In this document: in pieces, positions 24,742-32,413 of the stretch
Position numbering within the stretch: the first letter of the stretch is position 1
Layout: every line of letters begins with the position of its first letter
NCBI GenBank assembly: GCA_019510315.1
Contig: JAEKKP010000093.1
Span: 1 to 32,413, forward strand
Direction of reading: 5' to 3'
DNA from: Propionibacteriales bacterium
Lineage (GTDB): Bacteria > Actinomycetota > Actinomycetes > Propionibacteriales > Nocardioidaceae
DNA length: 32,413 nt
The notes under the pieces: model-generated
Seen by the model: only the letters and a program-made list of their open reading frames with translations
What the model was told of the DNA's origin: nothing
Databases searched by the model: none
Made by a program: the position numbers and the translations under genes

Positions 24742-25509
24742 ATGACCTCTCCGAGCCCGGACCCCAGCAACGAGACCAGTCCCATGGAGGCCGTCGAGGC
24801 CCTTCACCAGTCCGAACAACGTCTTCTGCGCACCGTCGATTCCCTGCGCCCCGACGCGTACGCCGAGCCGTCCGTCCTCCCCGGCTGGACCCGCGGCCAC
24901 GTGGTCGCCCACCTTGCCCTGAACGCGGAAGGGCTGGCCGGTGCGGTCGACGGTCTGGCCCACGAGCGCGACGTACCCATCTACGAGTCCGACGACCGCC
25001 GCAACAGCGACATCGAGGAGCTCTCCGGCGCTGACCCGTCGGAGATCCGCGAGCGTCTGTTCGCTGCCGGCCAGGCGCTGCGCGACGCGCTGACCTCGCT
25101 CGACGAGGAGCAGTGGGCCGGCTCCGTCCACCGCCTGCCCGGAGGTCCGGTGCTGGCCATGGCGACCATCCCGGAGACGCGGCGCCGGGAGGTGGAGATC
25201 CACCACGCGGACATGGACGCCGGCTACGGCCACAAGGACTGGCCCGAGGACTTCCGGATCGCGCTCCTCGACCTGGTCACCGGCGACCGTGCGGCCGACC
25301 CGGGCTCCCCCGTCTTCACCGTCCGCGCCACCGACACCGTCCGCACCTGGAGCGTCGGCGCCGAGCAGCCCGTCGTCGACGGCACCGCCGCCGACCTCGC
25401 CTGGTGGCTGGTCGGCCGCGGCACCGGCGGGGGCCTGACCTGCGACAGCGCCGAACTCCCTAGGCTGGGCCCATGGCGACGTACGCAGGCCCGTACTCAG
25501 GCGAGGTGA
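24742..25509 (+). CDS. Maleylpyruvate isomerase N-terminal/DinB-like (mycothiol-dependent) family protein
   Basis: EALHQSEQRLLRTVDSL...PSVLPGWTRGHVVAHLALNAEGLAGAVDG and ETRRREVEIHHADMDAGYG motifs. Confidence 0.85.
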   Translation: MTSPSPDPSNETSPMEAVEALHQSEQRLLRTVDSLRPDAYAEPSVLPGWTRGHVVAHLALNAEGLAGAVDGLAHERDVPIYESDDRRNSDIEELSGADPSEIRERLFAAGQALRDALTSLDEEQWAGSVHRLPGGPVLAMATIPETRRREVEIHHADMDAGYGHKDWPEDFRIALLDLVTGDRAADPGSPVFTVRATDTVRTWSVGAEQPVVDGTAADLAWWLVGRGTGGGLTCDSAELPRLGPWRRTQARTQAR

Positions 25510-26105
25510 CGCCCGGCGGCACACCGGACGTGCGCGAGCTCAGCAAGCTGATCATCACCAAGGTCGCCGTGGACCCGCAGATGTCGAACAACTGCTACGT
25601 CCTCCGCTGCCGGGCGACGGACGAGCAGGTGCTCATCGACGCCGCCGACGACGCTCCGCTCCTCGTCGAGGTGCTCGGTGTCTCCGGAGCGTCCAAGGTG
25701 ATCACCACCCACCAGCACTGGGACCACCACCGTGCCCTGAAGGCCGTGACCGAGCGCACCGGCGCCGTCACCGTCGCGGGCCGGGCCGACTCCGCCGCGA
25801 TCACCGAGCAGACCGGCGTCGCGATCGACGATCAGGTGGAGGACGGCGACACCGTCGAGTTCGGCGACGCCCGGCTCCAGGTGATCCACCTCGTTGGCCA
25901 CACGCCCGGCTCGATCGCGCTCCTGTACGACGACCCCGACGGCACGCCGCACCTCTTCACCGGCGATTCACTGTTCCCCGGTGGCGTCGGCAACACGTTC
26001 GGCGACGAGGGCGCGTTCCGCTCGCTCATCGCCGACGCCAGGTCGCGGACGATCGACCCTGCCGGACGGATGTCCTGGATCCGCGACACGGTCTCGCCGG
26101 CATAG
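25473..26105 (+). CDS. MBL-fold metallohydrolase, C-terminally truncated
   Basis: THQHWDHHRAL, GHTPGSIALLY, LFTGDSLFPGGVGNTFGDEGAFRSLIAD, then an unrelated tail ARSRTIDPAGRMSWIRDTVSPA; usual '...VYPGHG...' C-terminus absent. Confidence 0.75.
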   Translation: MATYAGPYSGEVTPGGTPDVRELSKLIITKVAVDPQMSNNCYVLRCRATDEQVLIDAADDAPLLVEVLGVSGASKVITTHQHWDHHRALKAVTERTGAVTVAGRADSAAITEQTGVAIDDQVEDGDTVEFGDARLQVIHLVGHTPGSIALLYDDPDGTPHLFTGDSLFPGGVGNTFGDEGAFRSLIADARSRTIDPAGRMSWIRDTVSPA

Positions 26106-26992
26106 AGCGGAGCGGTCTCGAGGACCCGGTCCGGCACGTCGCCGACCGCCGGCACCGGCGCGAAGAACGGGATCGCAACTGCCTGGTGCCCGAGCAGCCA
26201 GCCCTGCACGGACTCCGGTCCCCGCGCCATGACAGGTCGAGCCAGCCGGTTCGCCAGCCGGACGACCCGCGGTCCCCTCGGATCACGCCCCAGCCATCTC
26301 CGCGTGGCGGCGTTCGGCAGCACGCGATGGGCGCCGGGCCAGCCGACGCCGAAGAGCTCGGTGAGCACGGTCTCCGAGCCTTCGACCAGACGCCGCTTGT
26401 AGCCGGGTGCAGCACCGCTCTCCTCCGACATCAGGAAGCGAGTCCCGCAGACGGCGGCGACGGCACCGGCGTCCAGGACGCGTACGACGTCGTCAGGGCC
26501 GGCGATCCCGCCTGCCACGAGCAGCGGACATGGGTCGGGCAGCGCGGCGCGGGCCGCCGCCAGCAGCTCCAGCGCAGGCATGGCGCCGCGTACGTGCCCG
26601 CCGGCCTCGACGCCCTGCAGGATCACGGCATCGGCACCGGCAGCACGCGCGGCGAGTGCCTCTTCGACCGATCCGGCCTGATGGATCCACGGCTTGGCGG
26701 ACCAGCGCCGGGGCCGGCCCCAGAACGTGACCACGACGTCCGCCTCGGCGGCCGGACCGGCGTGACCCGGGCGCGCGAAGGGGAGGAGCAGGTTGATTGC
26801 GATCGGCCGCTGCGTGCGTCGGCGCGCCGCAACGAGCTGGGCGCTCATCCGCGACGGGCTCGCCATCCCGATCGTGCCGAGCCCGCCGGCCTCGGACACC
26901 GCCGCCGCCAGGTCGGGCCCCGAGATTCCGCCGCCCATCCCCGCCTGGACGATCGGCAGCTCGACACCAAGCTCGTTCAGGAAATCGTGCAC
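25832..26992 (-). CDS. Nitronate monooxygenase / 2-nitropropane dioxygenase-like FMN protein with aberrant C-terminal extension
   Basis: LPIVQAGMGGGISGPDLAAAVSEAGGLGTIG, VILQGVEAGGHV, VAGGIAGPDDVVRVLDAGAVAAVCGTRFL; the last ~70 aa are antisense to the MBL gene. Confidence 0.82.
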   Translation of the reverse strand: MHDFLNELGVELPIVQAGMGGGISGPDLAAAVSEAGGLGTIGMASPSRMSAQLVAARRRTQRPIAINLLLPFARPGHAGPAAEADVVVTFWGRPRRWSAKPWIHQAGSVEEALAARAAGADAVILQGVEAGGHVRGAMPALELLAAARAALPDPCPLLVAGGIAGPDDVVRVLDAGAVAAVCGTRFLMSEESGAAPGYKRRLVEGSETVLTELFGVGWPGAHRVLPNAATRRWLGRDPRGPRVVRLANRLARPVMARGPESVQGWLLGHQAVAIPFFAPVPAVGDVPDRVLETAPLYAGETVSRIQDIRPAGSIVRDLASAMSERNAPSSPNVLPTPPGNSESPVKRCGVPSGSSYRSAIEPGVWPTRWITWSRASPNSTVSPSST

Positions 26993-27131
26993 GGGCGGCC
27001 TCCGGGCGCGTGGTCGAGGAGGAGGCGGATCACCTCATCATCCCAGTGCGTGACGACAACGAACCGGAGCGCGTGATCTCGGCCTCAACCACAGCCTGAG
27101 ACGAGGCTCACGGGAGCGGCCAGCCGATACC

Positions 27132-27809
27132 GTGAGCCGCATGCCTACGACCATCGACCGCGAGGCGTGGTCCGCCGCCGCGGTCGGTGCCGTCCCCGCG
27201 GTCCTGGCGGGCTTCCTGGGGCGGAAGCGGGCCGCGACGATCCTGCTCGGACTGCCCGTCGGCATCGTCGCCTTCTTCCGCGACCCCGACCGGCGCGTGG
27301 ACGCCACCGCGGTCGACGAGGACACCGTGCTCGCGCCGGCCGACGGCAAGGTGATGCACGCGGGACCCGGTCAGCCCGGTGTGGCTCCCCCACCGACCGA
27401 CCAGGGCGACTGGCAGCAGGTGAGCATCTTCCTGTCCGTCTTCGACGTCCACATCAACAGAGCGCCGTACGGCGGCCGGATCCGGTCCGTGACTCATCGG
27501 CCGGGGCGGTGGCTCGCGGCGTACAAGTTCGAGAGCGCGACCGAGAACGAACGCTCCGACATCGTCGTCGAGCGCGAGGTCGGCGGCCGCACGCGCACGA
27601 TCGTGTTCCGCCAGATCGTCGGTGCCGTTGCCCGCCGCGTCGTCACTCGCGTGCAGGCCGGCGACGACGTCGCGACAGGTGAGCGCATCGGGCTGATGAA
27701 GTTCGGCTCCCGCATGGACGTGTTCGTGCCGCCCGACGTGGAGCTCACCGTGGCGAAGGGTGACCGCACGGTGGCCGGCGAGACGGTGATCGGTCGATGG
27801 ACCCGCTGA
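27132..27809 (+). CDS. psd: Phosphatidylserine decarboxylase proenzyme
   Basis: VGIVAFFRDPDR, VLAPADGKVM, IFLSVFDVHINRAPYGG, self-cleavage region LMKFGSRMDVFVP; start could be GTG 27132 or ATG 27141. Confidence 0.9.
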   Translation: MSRMPTTIDREAWSAAAVGAVPAVLAGFLGRKRAATILLGLPVGIVAFFRDPDRRVDATAVDEDTVLAPADGKVMHAGPGQPGVAPPPTDQGDWQQVSIFLSVFDVHINRAPYGGRIRSVTHRPGRWLAAYKFESATENERSDIVVEREVGGRTRTIVFRQIVGAVARRVVTRVQAGDDVATGERIGLMKFGSRMDVFVPPDVELTVAKGDRTVAGETVIGRWTR

Positions 27810-28714
27810 GCGAGGGCACGCCGCACCGTCGCCGCCGCCGGCTGCTGCGCCGGCGTCGCTTCCGGATCGCCTCGCACTCCGGTGCAGAGGTCGTCTCGCT
27901 GCGGCAGCTGCCGACGAAGGAGAAGCTGCGGGTCACCGCGCCCAGCATGTTCACCGCGGCCAACATGGCCTGCGGGTTCTCCGCGGTCCCGCTCGCGTTC
28001 AACGACCACACCCACTGGGCCGCTGCGCTGATGATCCTCGCGATCGTGATGGACATCGCCGACGGCGCGGTCGCTCGCCTCGTCGGCGCGACCTCGCCGT
28101 TCGGCGTGCAGCTCGACTCGCTCGCCGACCTGATCTCGTTCGGGCTGGCACCGGCCGTCCTCGTCTACACCTGGGTGCTGCCCGAGTGGCCGGTGATTGC
28201 CTGGTTCGCGGCGTACCTGTGGCTCGCGTGCGCAGCGTTCAGGCTCGCGCGGTTCAACTTCACGATCGACCCGACCGCGGACAAGCGGTACTTCGTCGGC
28301 ATGCCGAGCCCCGGCGCCGCGGCGGTCGTGATCGCCACGGTCATCGCACTGGACACCCCGGAGCTCAAGGTGGGGCCCGGGATCCTGCTGCCGGCCGTGG
28401 TCAGCGTCGTGCCGGCCCTGCTCATGGTCAGCACGGTGCGCTTCCGCTCCTTCCGCGACCTGGTCACGCCGCGGACGCGCGAGGCCCGGATCACCACCGC
28501 CCTGGTGGCGGTCGGCTTCGTCGCCGGGCTGGCGATCGCGCCAGCCGTGACCTTGCTGGTCATCGCGTACTGCTACGTCCTGACCGCACCCCTGGGCGCG
28601 CTCACCGGACCGCTCCGCGCGCGGGTGTTCGGACAGGGATCGGTAGCGCCGCCGCGGCAGCGGCAGCAGTCGGTGTTCCTGCCGATCACCGGCGAGGACA
28701 CCGAAGAGGACTGA
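27797..28714 (+). CDS. pssA: CDP-diacylglycerol-serine O-phosphatidyltransferase
   Basis: CDP-alcohol phosphotransferase motif DIADGAVARLVGATSPFGVQLDSLAD; overlaps psd by 13 bp. Confidence 0.9.
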   Translation: MDPLSEGTPHRRRRRLLRRRRFRIASHSGAEVVSLRQLPTKEKLRVTAPSMFTAANMACGFSAVPLAFNDHTHWAAALMILAIVMDIADGAVARLVGATSPFGVQLDSLADLISFGLAPAVLVYTWVLPEWPVIAWFAAYLWLACAAFRLARFNFTIDPTADKRYFVGMPSPGAAAVVIATVIALDTPELKVGPGILLPAVVSVVPALLMVSTVRFRSFRDLVTPRTREARITTALVAVGFVAGLAIAPAVTLLVIAYCYVLTAPLGALTGPLRARVFGQGSVAPPRQRQQSVFLPITGEDTEED

Positions 28715-28722
28715 GGCGGACC

Positions 28723-28950
28723 GTGGTTCCGTCCCTGGCCACCTCACCGGGTCTCGACTGATCGCTCGCAAGCTCGCTGCTCGACCACCCGGTGGCTGAG
28801 CCTGTCGAAACCCCCGGGTGGTTCCGACCCTGGCTACGTCACCGGGTCTCGACTGATCGCTCGCAAGCTCGCTGCTCGACCACCCGGTGGTTGAGCCTGT
28901 CGAAACCCCCGGGTGGTTCCGACCCTGGCTACGAGCCTGTCGAAACCCGA
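28723..28950. repeat. 95-bp tandem repeat: two full copies plus a third, internally deleted copy
   Basis: GTGGTTCC... at 28723, 28818 and 28913 (exact 95-bp period); each full unit contains GGTCTCGACTGATCGCTCGCAAGCTCGCTGCTCGACCACCCGGTGGYTGAGCCTGTCGAAACC with inverted ends. Confidence 0.92.
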
Positions 28951-30048
28951 TCAGCCGTTGTAGCTGATCCGGAGCTTCTCCGAGACCGGCTTGGCCTGGC
29001 AGACCAGCCGGATCCCCTCGCCGAGGTCGTCCTCGTCGAGCACCTCGTTGTGCAGCAACCGGACCTCACCCTCGAGCACCAAGCAGGCGCAGGCGCTGCA
29101 CTGCCCCTCGCGGCAGCTGAAGGGTGCGTCGACGCCCTTGGACTCGAGGAACTCGAGCAGCACCTCCTCGCCCCGCCAGTCGTCGAAGGAGTACTGCTGG
29201 CCGTCGAGCTCGACCTCGACGGCGACCGGTCCCGCGAACGCCGGCTCGGCGGGCTGGGTGTCCTGCTCGTCGTCGGCGTCGTCGGCGTCCGCGAGCTCCT
29301 TCTGGGCGGCGAGCACCTCCTCGACGTCGCCGAACGGGTTGCCGCCCAGCGAGACGAACTTCTCCTGGTGCCGGCGCTCACGCGGGAAGCCGAGCTCCTT
29401 GAGCGCGTTGGTCACCGCCTTCATGTACGGCGCCGGGCCGCACACGAACGCCGTGTAGGAGGTGAAGTACGACGCGAACAGGCCGAGCTGCTTCTCCGAG
29501 GGCAGCCCCTGCAGCGACACGAGCCAGTGCACGACGGTGAAGCGGTCGGCGTACTCCTCGACGAGCTCGGCCAGCTGCCGCCCGAAGATCACCGCGGACT
29601 CGTGCTCGTTGGCGTAGAAGAGCACGACCTTGCCGGTGCCCTTCTCCAGTGCCGTGCGGGCTATCGACATCACCGGGGTGATGCCGGACCCGCCCGCGAA
29701 GAGCAGGAAGTCGGCGTCGACGTCCTTCGGCGTGAAGATGCCGCTCGGTGGCAGCACCCGCAGGGTGTCGCCGGCCTTGAGGTTGTCGCAGATCCAGTTC
29801 GATGCGTAGCCGTCGACGGTGCGCTTGACCGTGATCTGGTGCCGACCGCTGTGGGGGGCGCTCGACAGCGAGTAGCACCGCGCCGCAAGGCCGGTCTGCT
29901 CGCTCGGCACGGCGACGGTCAGGAACTGCCCGGGCGTGTAGGCGAACGTCTGCTGCAGCTCGGACGGGACCTCGAACACGACCGATCGCGCGTCGGCGGT
30001 CTCCTCGATGACCTCCGCGACGTTCAGGACGAACGACTCAGTAGCCAT
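28951..30048 (-). CDS. kshB: Ferredoxin-NADP-type reductase with C-terminal plant-type 2Fe-2S domain; 3-ketosteroid 9-alpha-monooxygenase reductase-like
   Basis: RCYSLSSAPHSGRHQITVKR, FAGGSGITPVMSIART, CREGQCSACACLVLEGEV...LVCQA; adjacent to a KshA-like oxygenase. Confidence 0.85.
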   Translation of the reverse strand: MATESFVLNVAEVIEETADARSVVFEVPSELQQTFAYTPGQFLTVAVPSEQTGLAARCYSLSSAPHSGRHQITVKRTVDGYASNWICDNLKAGDTLRVLPPSGIFTPKDVDADFLLFAGGSGITPVMSIARTALEKGTGKVVLFYANEHESAVIFGRQLAELVEEYADRFTVVHWLVSLQGLPSEKQLGLFASYFTSYTAFVCGPAPYMKAVTNALKELGFPRERRHQEKFVSLGGNPFGDVEEVLAAQKELADADDADDEQDTQPAEPAFAGPVAVEVELDGQQYSFDDWRGEEVLLEFLESKGVDAPFSCREGQCSACACLVLEGEVRLLHNEVLDEDDLGEGIRLVCQAKPVSEKLRISYNG

Positions 30049-30050
30049 GC

Positions 30051-30353
30051 TCAGTAACCATCTTGGGCCCCGACCTCCAGCTCTCCCTCGGCGACGGCCC
30101 GATCGATCGACGCCATGAGGCGCGAACAGGTCTCGTAGACCGGTCGACCGCCCGGTTGTCCGGAGAGTCTGGCGAACTCCTGGCAGTGCCCCAGCGCGAC
30201 GTCCGTCCACTGGACGGCGGTGTGATGCTCGCTGTTCTTCTTGACCTTCACCTTCGCCAGGCAGTCGAGGCAGGCGATCTCGCGGAGCCGCCCGTCGAGG
30301 TAGAGGCGCTGGTCCTCGACGGTCTCCTGGCGAGTCGGGGCGAAGAGCCCCAT
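30051..30353 (-). CDS. Small conserved-looking protein of unknown function with CxxC motif, in the ksh operon
   Basis: 100 aa MGLFAPTRQETVEDQRLYLDGRLREIACLDCLAKVKVKKNSEHHTAVQWTDVALGHCQEFARLSGQPGGRPVYETCSRL...; ATG overlaps the kshA TGA (ATGA); 2 bp gap to kshB ATG. Confidence 0.75.
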   Translation of the reverse strand: MGLFAPTRQETVEDQRLYLDGRLREIACLDCLAKVKVKKNSEHHTAVQWTDVALGHCQEFARLSGQPGGRPVYETCSRLMASIDRAVAEGELEVGAQDGY

Positions 30354-31507
30354 CAGGCCTCCACCGACGTGGCCGCGTCCTCGTCCGCCCGCCGGCGGAG
30401 GTTCTCGGCGACCTCGGCGTGCCAGTACTCGTTGGCCTTGGTCGTGTCGACCTCGAACTCGAACCGGTCGACCATCTCCGGCTTGATCTCGGCCTGGTCG
30501 ACGTAGAACTGCTCGTACCAGCGGCGGAGCTGGTAGACGGGGCCGTCCTCCTCGCAGAGGAGAGGGTTCTGCACGGGCGCCTTGTTCTCCCAGATCGCCA
30601 CGTCCTGCAGGAAGCCGGTGCCGAAGGACTCGGTGTAGCGCTCGGCGATGTACTGCACGGTCTTCTCGTCGAGGCCCTCGGGCTTCTTGACCGAGATGCC
30701 GTACTGCAGGGTGAACGAGCTCGGGCTCGTGGGCAGGTGGCAGTTGATCAGGATGACCTCGGTGACGAAGCCCTTGTAGTCGACCTCGAGCCAGTTGATC
30801 ATGTACGCCGGCCCGAAGTAGGTGGCCACCGACTTGAGCGTGGAGTTCTCGTCGCCGTAGCCGCCCTGGCCCATGTCCGGGCGGCCCTTGGACGACATGT
30901 ACTGCGTCGCGGTGTGCCCCTCGAACACGTTGCGGAAGTCCGTCGGGAACGCGAAGTGCACGTAGTAGAAGTGCGCCATGTCCGCGACGTTGTCGATCAG
31001 CTCGCGGCAGTGGGAGCCGTTGATCTCCTTGGTGTGCCACGACCAGTCGGTGTAGGCGTCGGTGAGCACGTCGGGGAGCTCCGGCGGCAGGATGTCCAGG
31101 TCGGCGGCCGAGCCCTCGGGGTCGTGCCAGATGAACAGCTGGCCGTTGCGCTCGGCGGTCTCGAACCGCTGCGTCCGGGCCCGCATCGGCACCCGGCGGG
31201 CGTAGGGGATCTCCTTGCACTTGCCGTCGCCGCCCCAGCGCCAGTCGTGGAACGGGCAGGCGATGTTGTCACCCTTGATCTCGCCCTGGGTCAGGTCGCC
31301 GCCCATGTGGCGGCAGTAGCCGTCGAGCACGTTGAGCTTGTCGTCGGCGCCGGCCCAGACGACCAGCTTGCGCTCGAAGGCGTTGATCCGGTGCGGCTTG
31401 CCGTCACGGAAGGTGTCTGCCAGGCCGAGGCAGTGCCAGCCGCGGGCGTACCGCGCCGGCGCGACCCCAGGGTCGAGAGCGCGGGCTTCGGTGGTGGCGG
31501 TGCTCAT
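30353..31507 (-). CDS. kshA: Rieske-type oxygenase, 3-ketosteroid-9-alpha-monooxygenase oxygenase component
   Basis: YARGWHCLGLADTF; Rieske motif CRHMGGDL...CPFHDWRWGGDGKC; mononuclear iron ligands in NVADMAHFYYVHFAFPTDFRN. Confidence 0.88.
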   Translation of the reverse strand: MSTATTEARALDPGVAPARYARGWHCLGLADTFRDGKPHRINAFERKLVVWAGADDKLNVLDGYCRHMGGDLTQGEIKGDNIACPFHDWRWGGDGKCKEIPYARRVPMRARTQRFETAERNGQLFIWHDPEGSAADLDILPPELPDVLTDAYTDWSWHTKEINGSHCRELIDNVADMAHFYYVHFAFPTDFRNVFEGHTATQYMSSKGRPDMGQGGYGDENSTLKSVATYFGPAYMINWLEVDYKGFVTEVILINCHLPTSPSSFTLQYGISVKKPEGLDEKTVQYIAERYTESFGTGFLQDVAIWENKAPVQNPLLCEEDGPVYQLRRWYEQFYVDQAEIKPEMVDRFEFEVDTTKANEYWHAEVAENLRRRADEDAATSVEA

Positions 31508-31529
31508 CGTGCCTCCCAGGGCTGTCTGT

Positions 31530-31555
31530 CAAAACAAGAACAGGTTATAGTTTTG
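31530..31555. promoter_or_regulatory. 26-bp near-palindrome in the kshA / acyl-CoA dehydrogenase divergent promoter; candidate KstR-type (TetR family) operator
   Basis: CAAAACaAgAACagGTTaTaGTTTTG: 10 of 13 symmetric pairs match; core AAC-N2-GTT as in the KstR motif TnnAACnnGTTnnA. Confidence 0.6.
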
Positions 31556-31628
31556 GGGCGGAGAAATCCAGCACCATCCCTAGTCCCGGCGCCTGTCCTG
31601 GCTCCAACTCTTGCGTGAGGATGACCCC

Positions 31629-32413
31629 ATGAGGATCGCACTGACCGACGGGCAGGAACAGCTTCGCAGCGAGCTCCGCGCCTACTTCGCCGAGCTGGTC
31701 ACGCCCGAGGTTCGCGCCGGCCTCGCCGCTGCGACTGGCGAGTTCGGCGAGTTCGGCGAGGCGAGCGTCTACAAGGACGTGATCCGCCAGGTCGGGCGGG
31801 ACGGCTGGCTCGGCATCGGCTGGCCCGAGGAGTACGGCGGCCAGGCCCGCTCCATGATGGAGCAGCTGATCTTCACCGACGAGGCCGCGATCGCCGGCGT
31901 ACCGATCCCCTACCTGACGCTCAACACCGTCGGCCCGACGATCATGCGCTACGGCACGGATGCCCAGAAGCAGGAGATCCTGCCGAAGATCCTCCAGGGG
32001 GAGATGCACTTCTCGATCGGCTACTCCGAGCCGGGCTCGGGGACCGACCTCGCCAGCCTGCAGACCAGGGCGGTGCTCGAGGGCGACGAGTGGGTGATCA
32101 ACGGCCAGAAGATGTGGACGTCACTCATCCAGTACGCCGACTACGTCTGGCTCGCCTGCCGGACCGATCCCGACCTCCCCCGCCACAAGGGCCTCTCGAT
32201 GATCCTGGTGCCGACCAGCGCCGAGGGCTTCTCCTACACGCCCGTGCACACGGTGGCCGGTGTCAGCACCAGCGCGACGTACTACGACAACGTGCGGGTG
32301 CCGCGGGACAACCTCGTCGGCGAGCTCAACGGCGGCTGGGCGCTGATGACCAACCAGCTCAACCACGAGCGCGTCGCGCTGACCTCGGCCGCGCCCACCG
32401 AGCAGTCGATCCG
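31629..32413 (+). CDS. Acyl-CoA dehydrogenase, 3'-truncated by window edge
   Basis: MRIALTDGQEQLRSELRAYFAEL...GWLGIGWPEEYGGQ...FSIGYSEPGSGTDLASLQTRAV...WVINGQKMWTS; not in the ORF track because it has no stop within the window. Confidence 0.92.
   Translation, partial: MRIALTDGQEQLRSELRAYFAELVTPEVRAGLAAATGEFGEFGEASVYKDVIRQVGRDGWLGIGWPEEYGGQARSMMEQLIFTDEAAIAGVPIPYLTLNTVGPTIMRYGTDAQKQEILPKILQGEMHFSIGYSEPGSGTDLASLQTRAVLEGDEWVINGQKMWTSLIQYADYVWLACRTDPDLPRHKGLSMILVPTSAEGFSYTPVHTVAGVSTSATYYDNVRVPRDNLVGELNGGWALMTNQLNHERVALTSAAPTEQSI

Noticed and set aside
27093-27107. Small AGCCT-N6-AGGCT hairpin upstream of psd
   Set aside because: Short 5-bp stem in high-GC DNA; insufficient to support a regulatory claim.
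28723-28950. CRISPR array or mobile element ends
   Set aside because: Contiguous 95-bp tandem units without variable spacers and no ORF inside; better described as a REP-like tandem repeat.

Overview
High-GC actinobacterial chromosome segment (Nocardioides-like by gene content and intergenic repeats; taxon inferred). From left to right it carries: the end of heme A synthase ctaA, a GNAT gene and ctaB; a tightly coupled pentose-phosphate/glycolysis operon on + (tkt-tal-pgi-zwf-opcA-pgl); a short DUF559/AbiEi-like nuclease-domain ORF bounded by inverted ~26-bp repeats; rbpA, secG, a secreted beta-propeller-like protein, tpiA, pgk, gap, whiA, yvcK, rapZ and uvrC on -; a Rieske lipoprotein; uvrA with a LexA-type box; a DinB/MIP-like gene; a truncated MBL-fold gene fused tail to tail with a nitronate-monooxygenase-like gene; psd-pssA; a 95-bp tandem repeat block; and a 3-ketosteroid 9-alpha-hydroxylase cluster (kshB, small CxxC protein, kshA) divergent from an acyl-CoA dehydrogenase. 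Most of the window is conserved housekeeping. The best leads are (1) the repeat-bounded nuclease-domain mini-ORF between pgl and rbpA, (2) the convergent MBL/NMO 3'-end fusion that removes the expected last metal-ligand region, (3) a 26-bp near-palindrome in the kshA/acyl-CoA dehydrogenase divergent promoter, (4) intergenic repeats that supply or abut stop codons, and (5) a small Cys-containing protein embedded in the ksh operon. All identifications come from reading the translated sequences; no database search was run.
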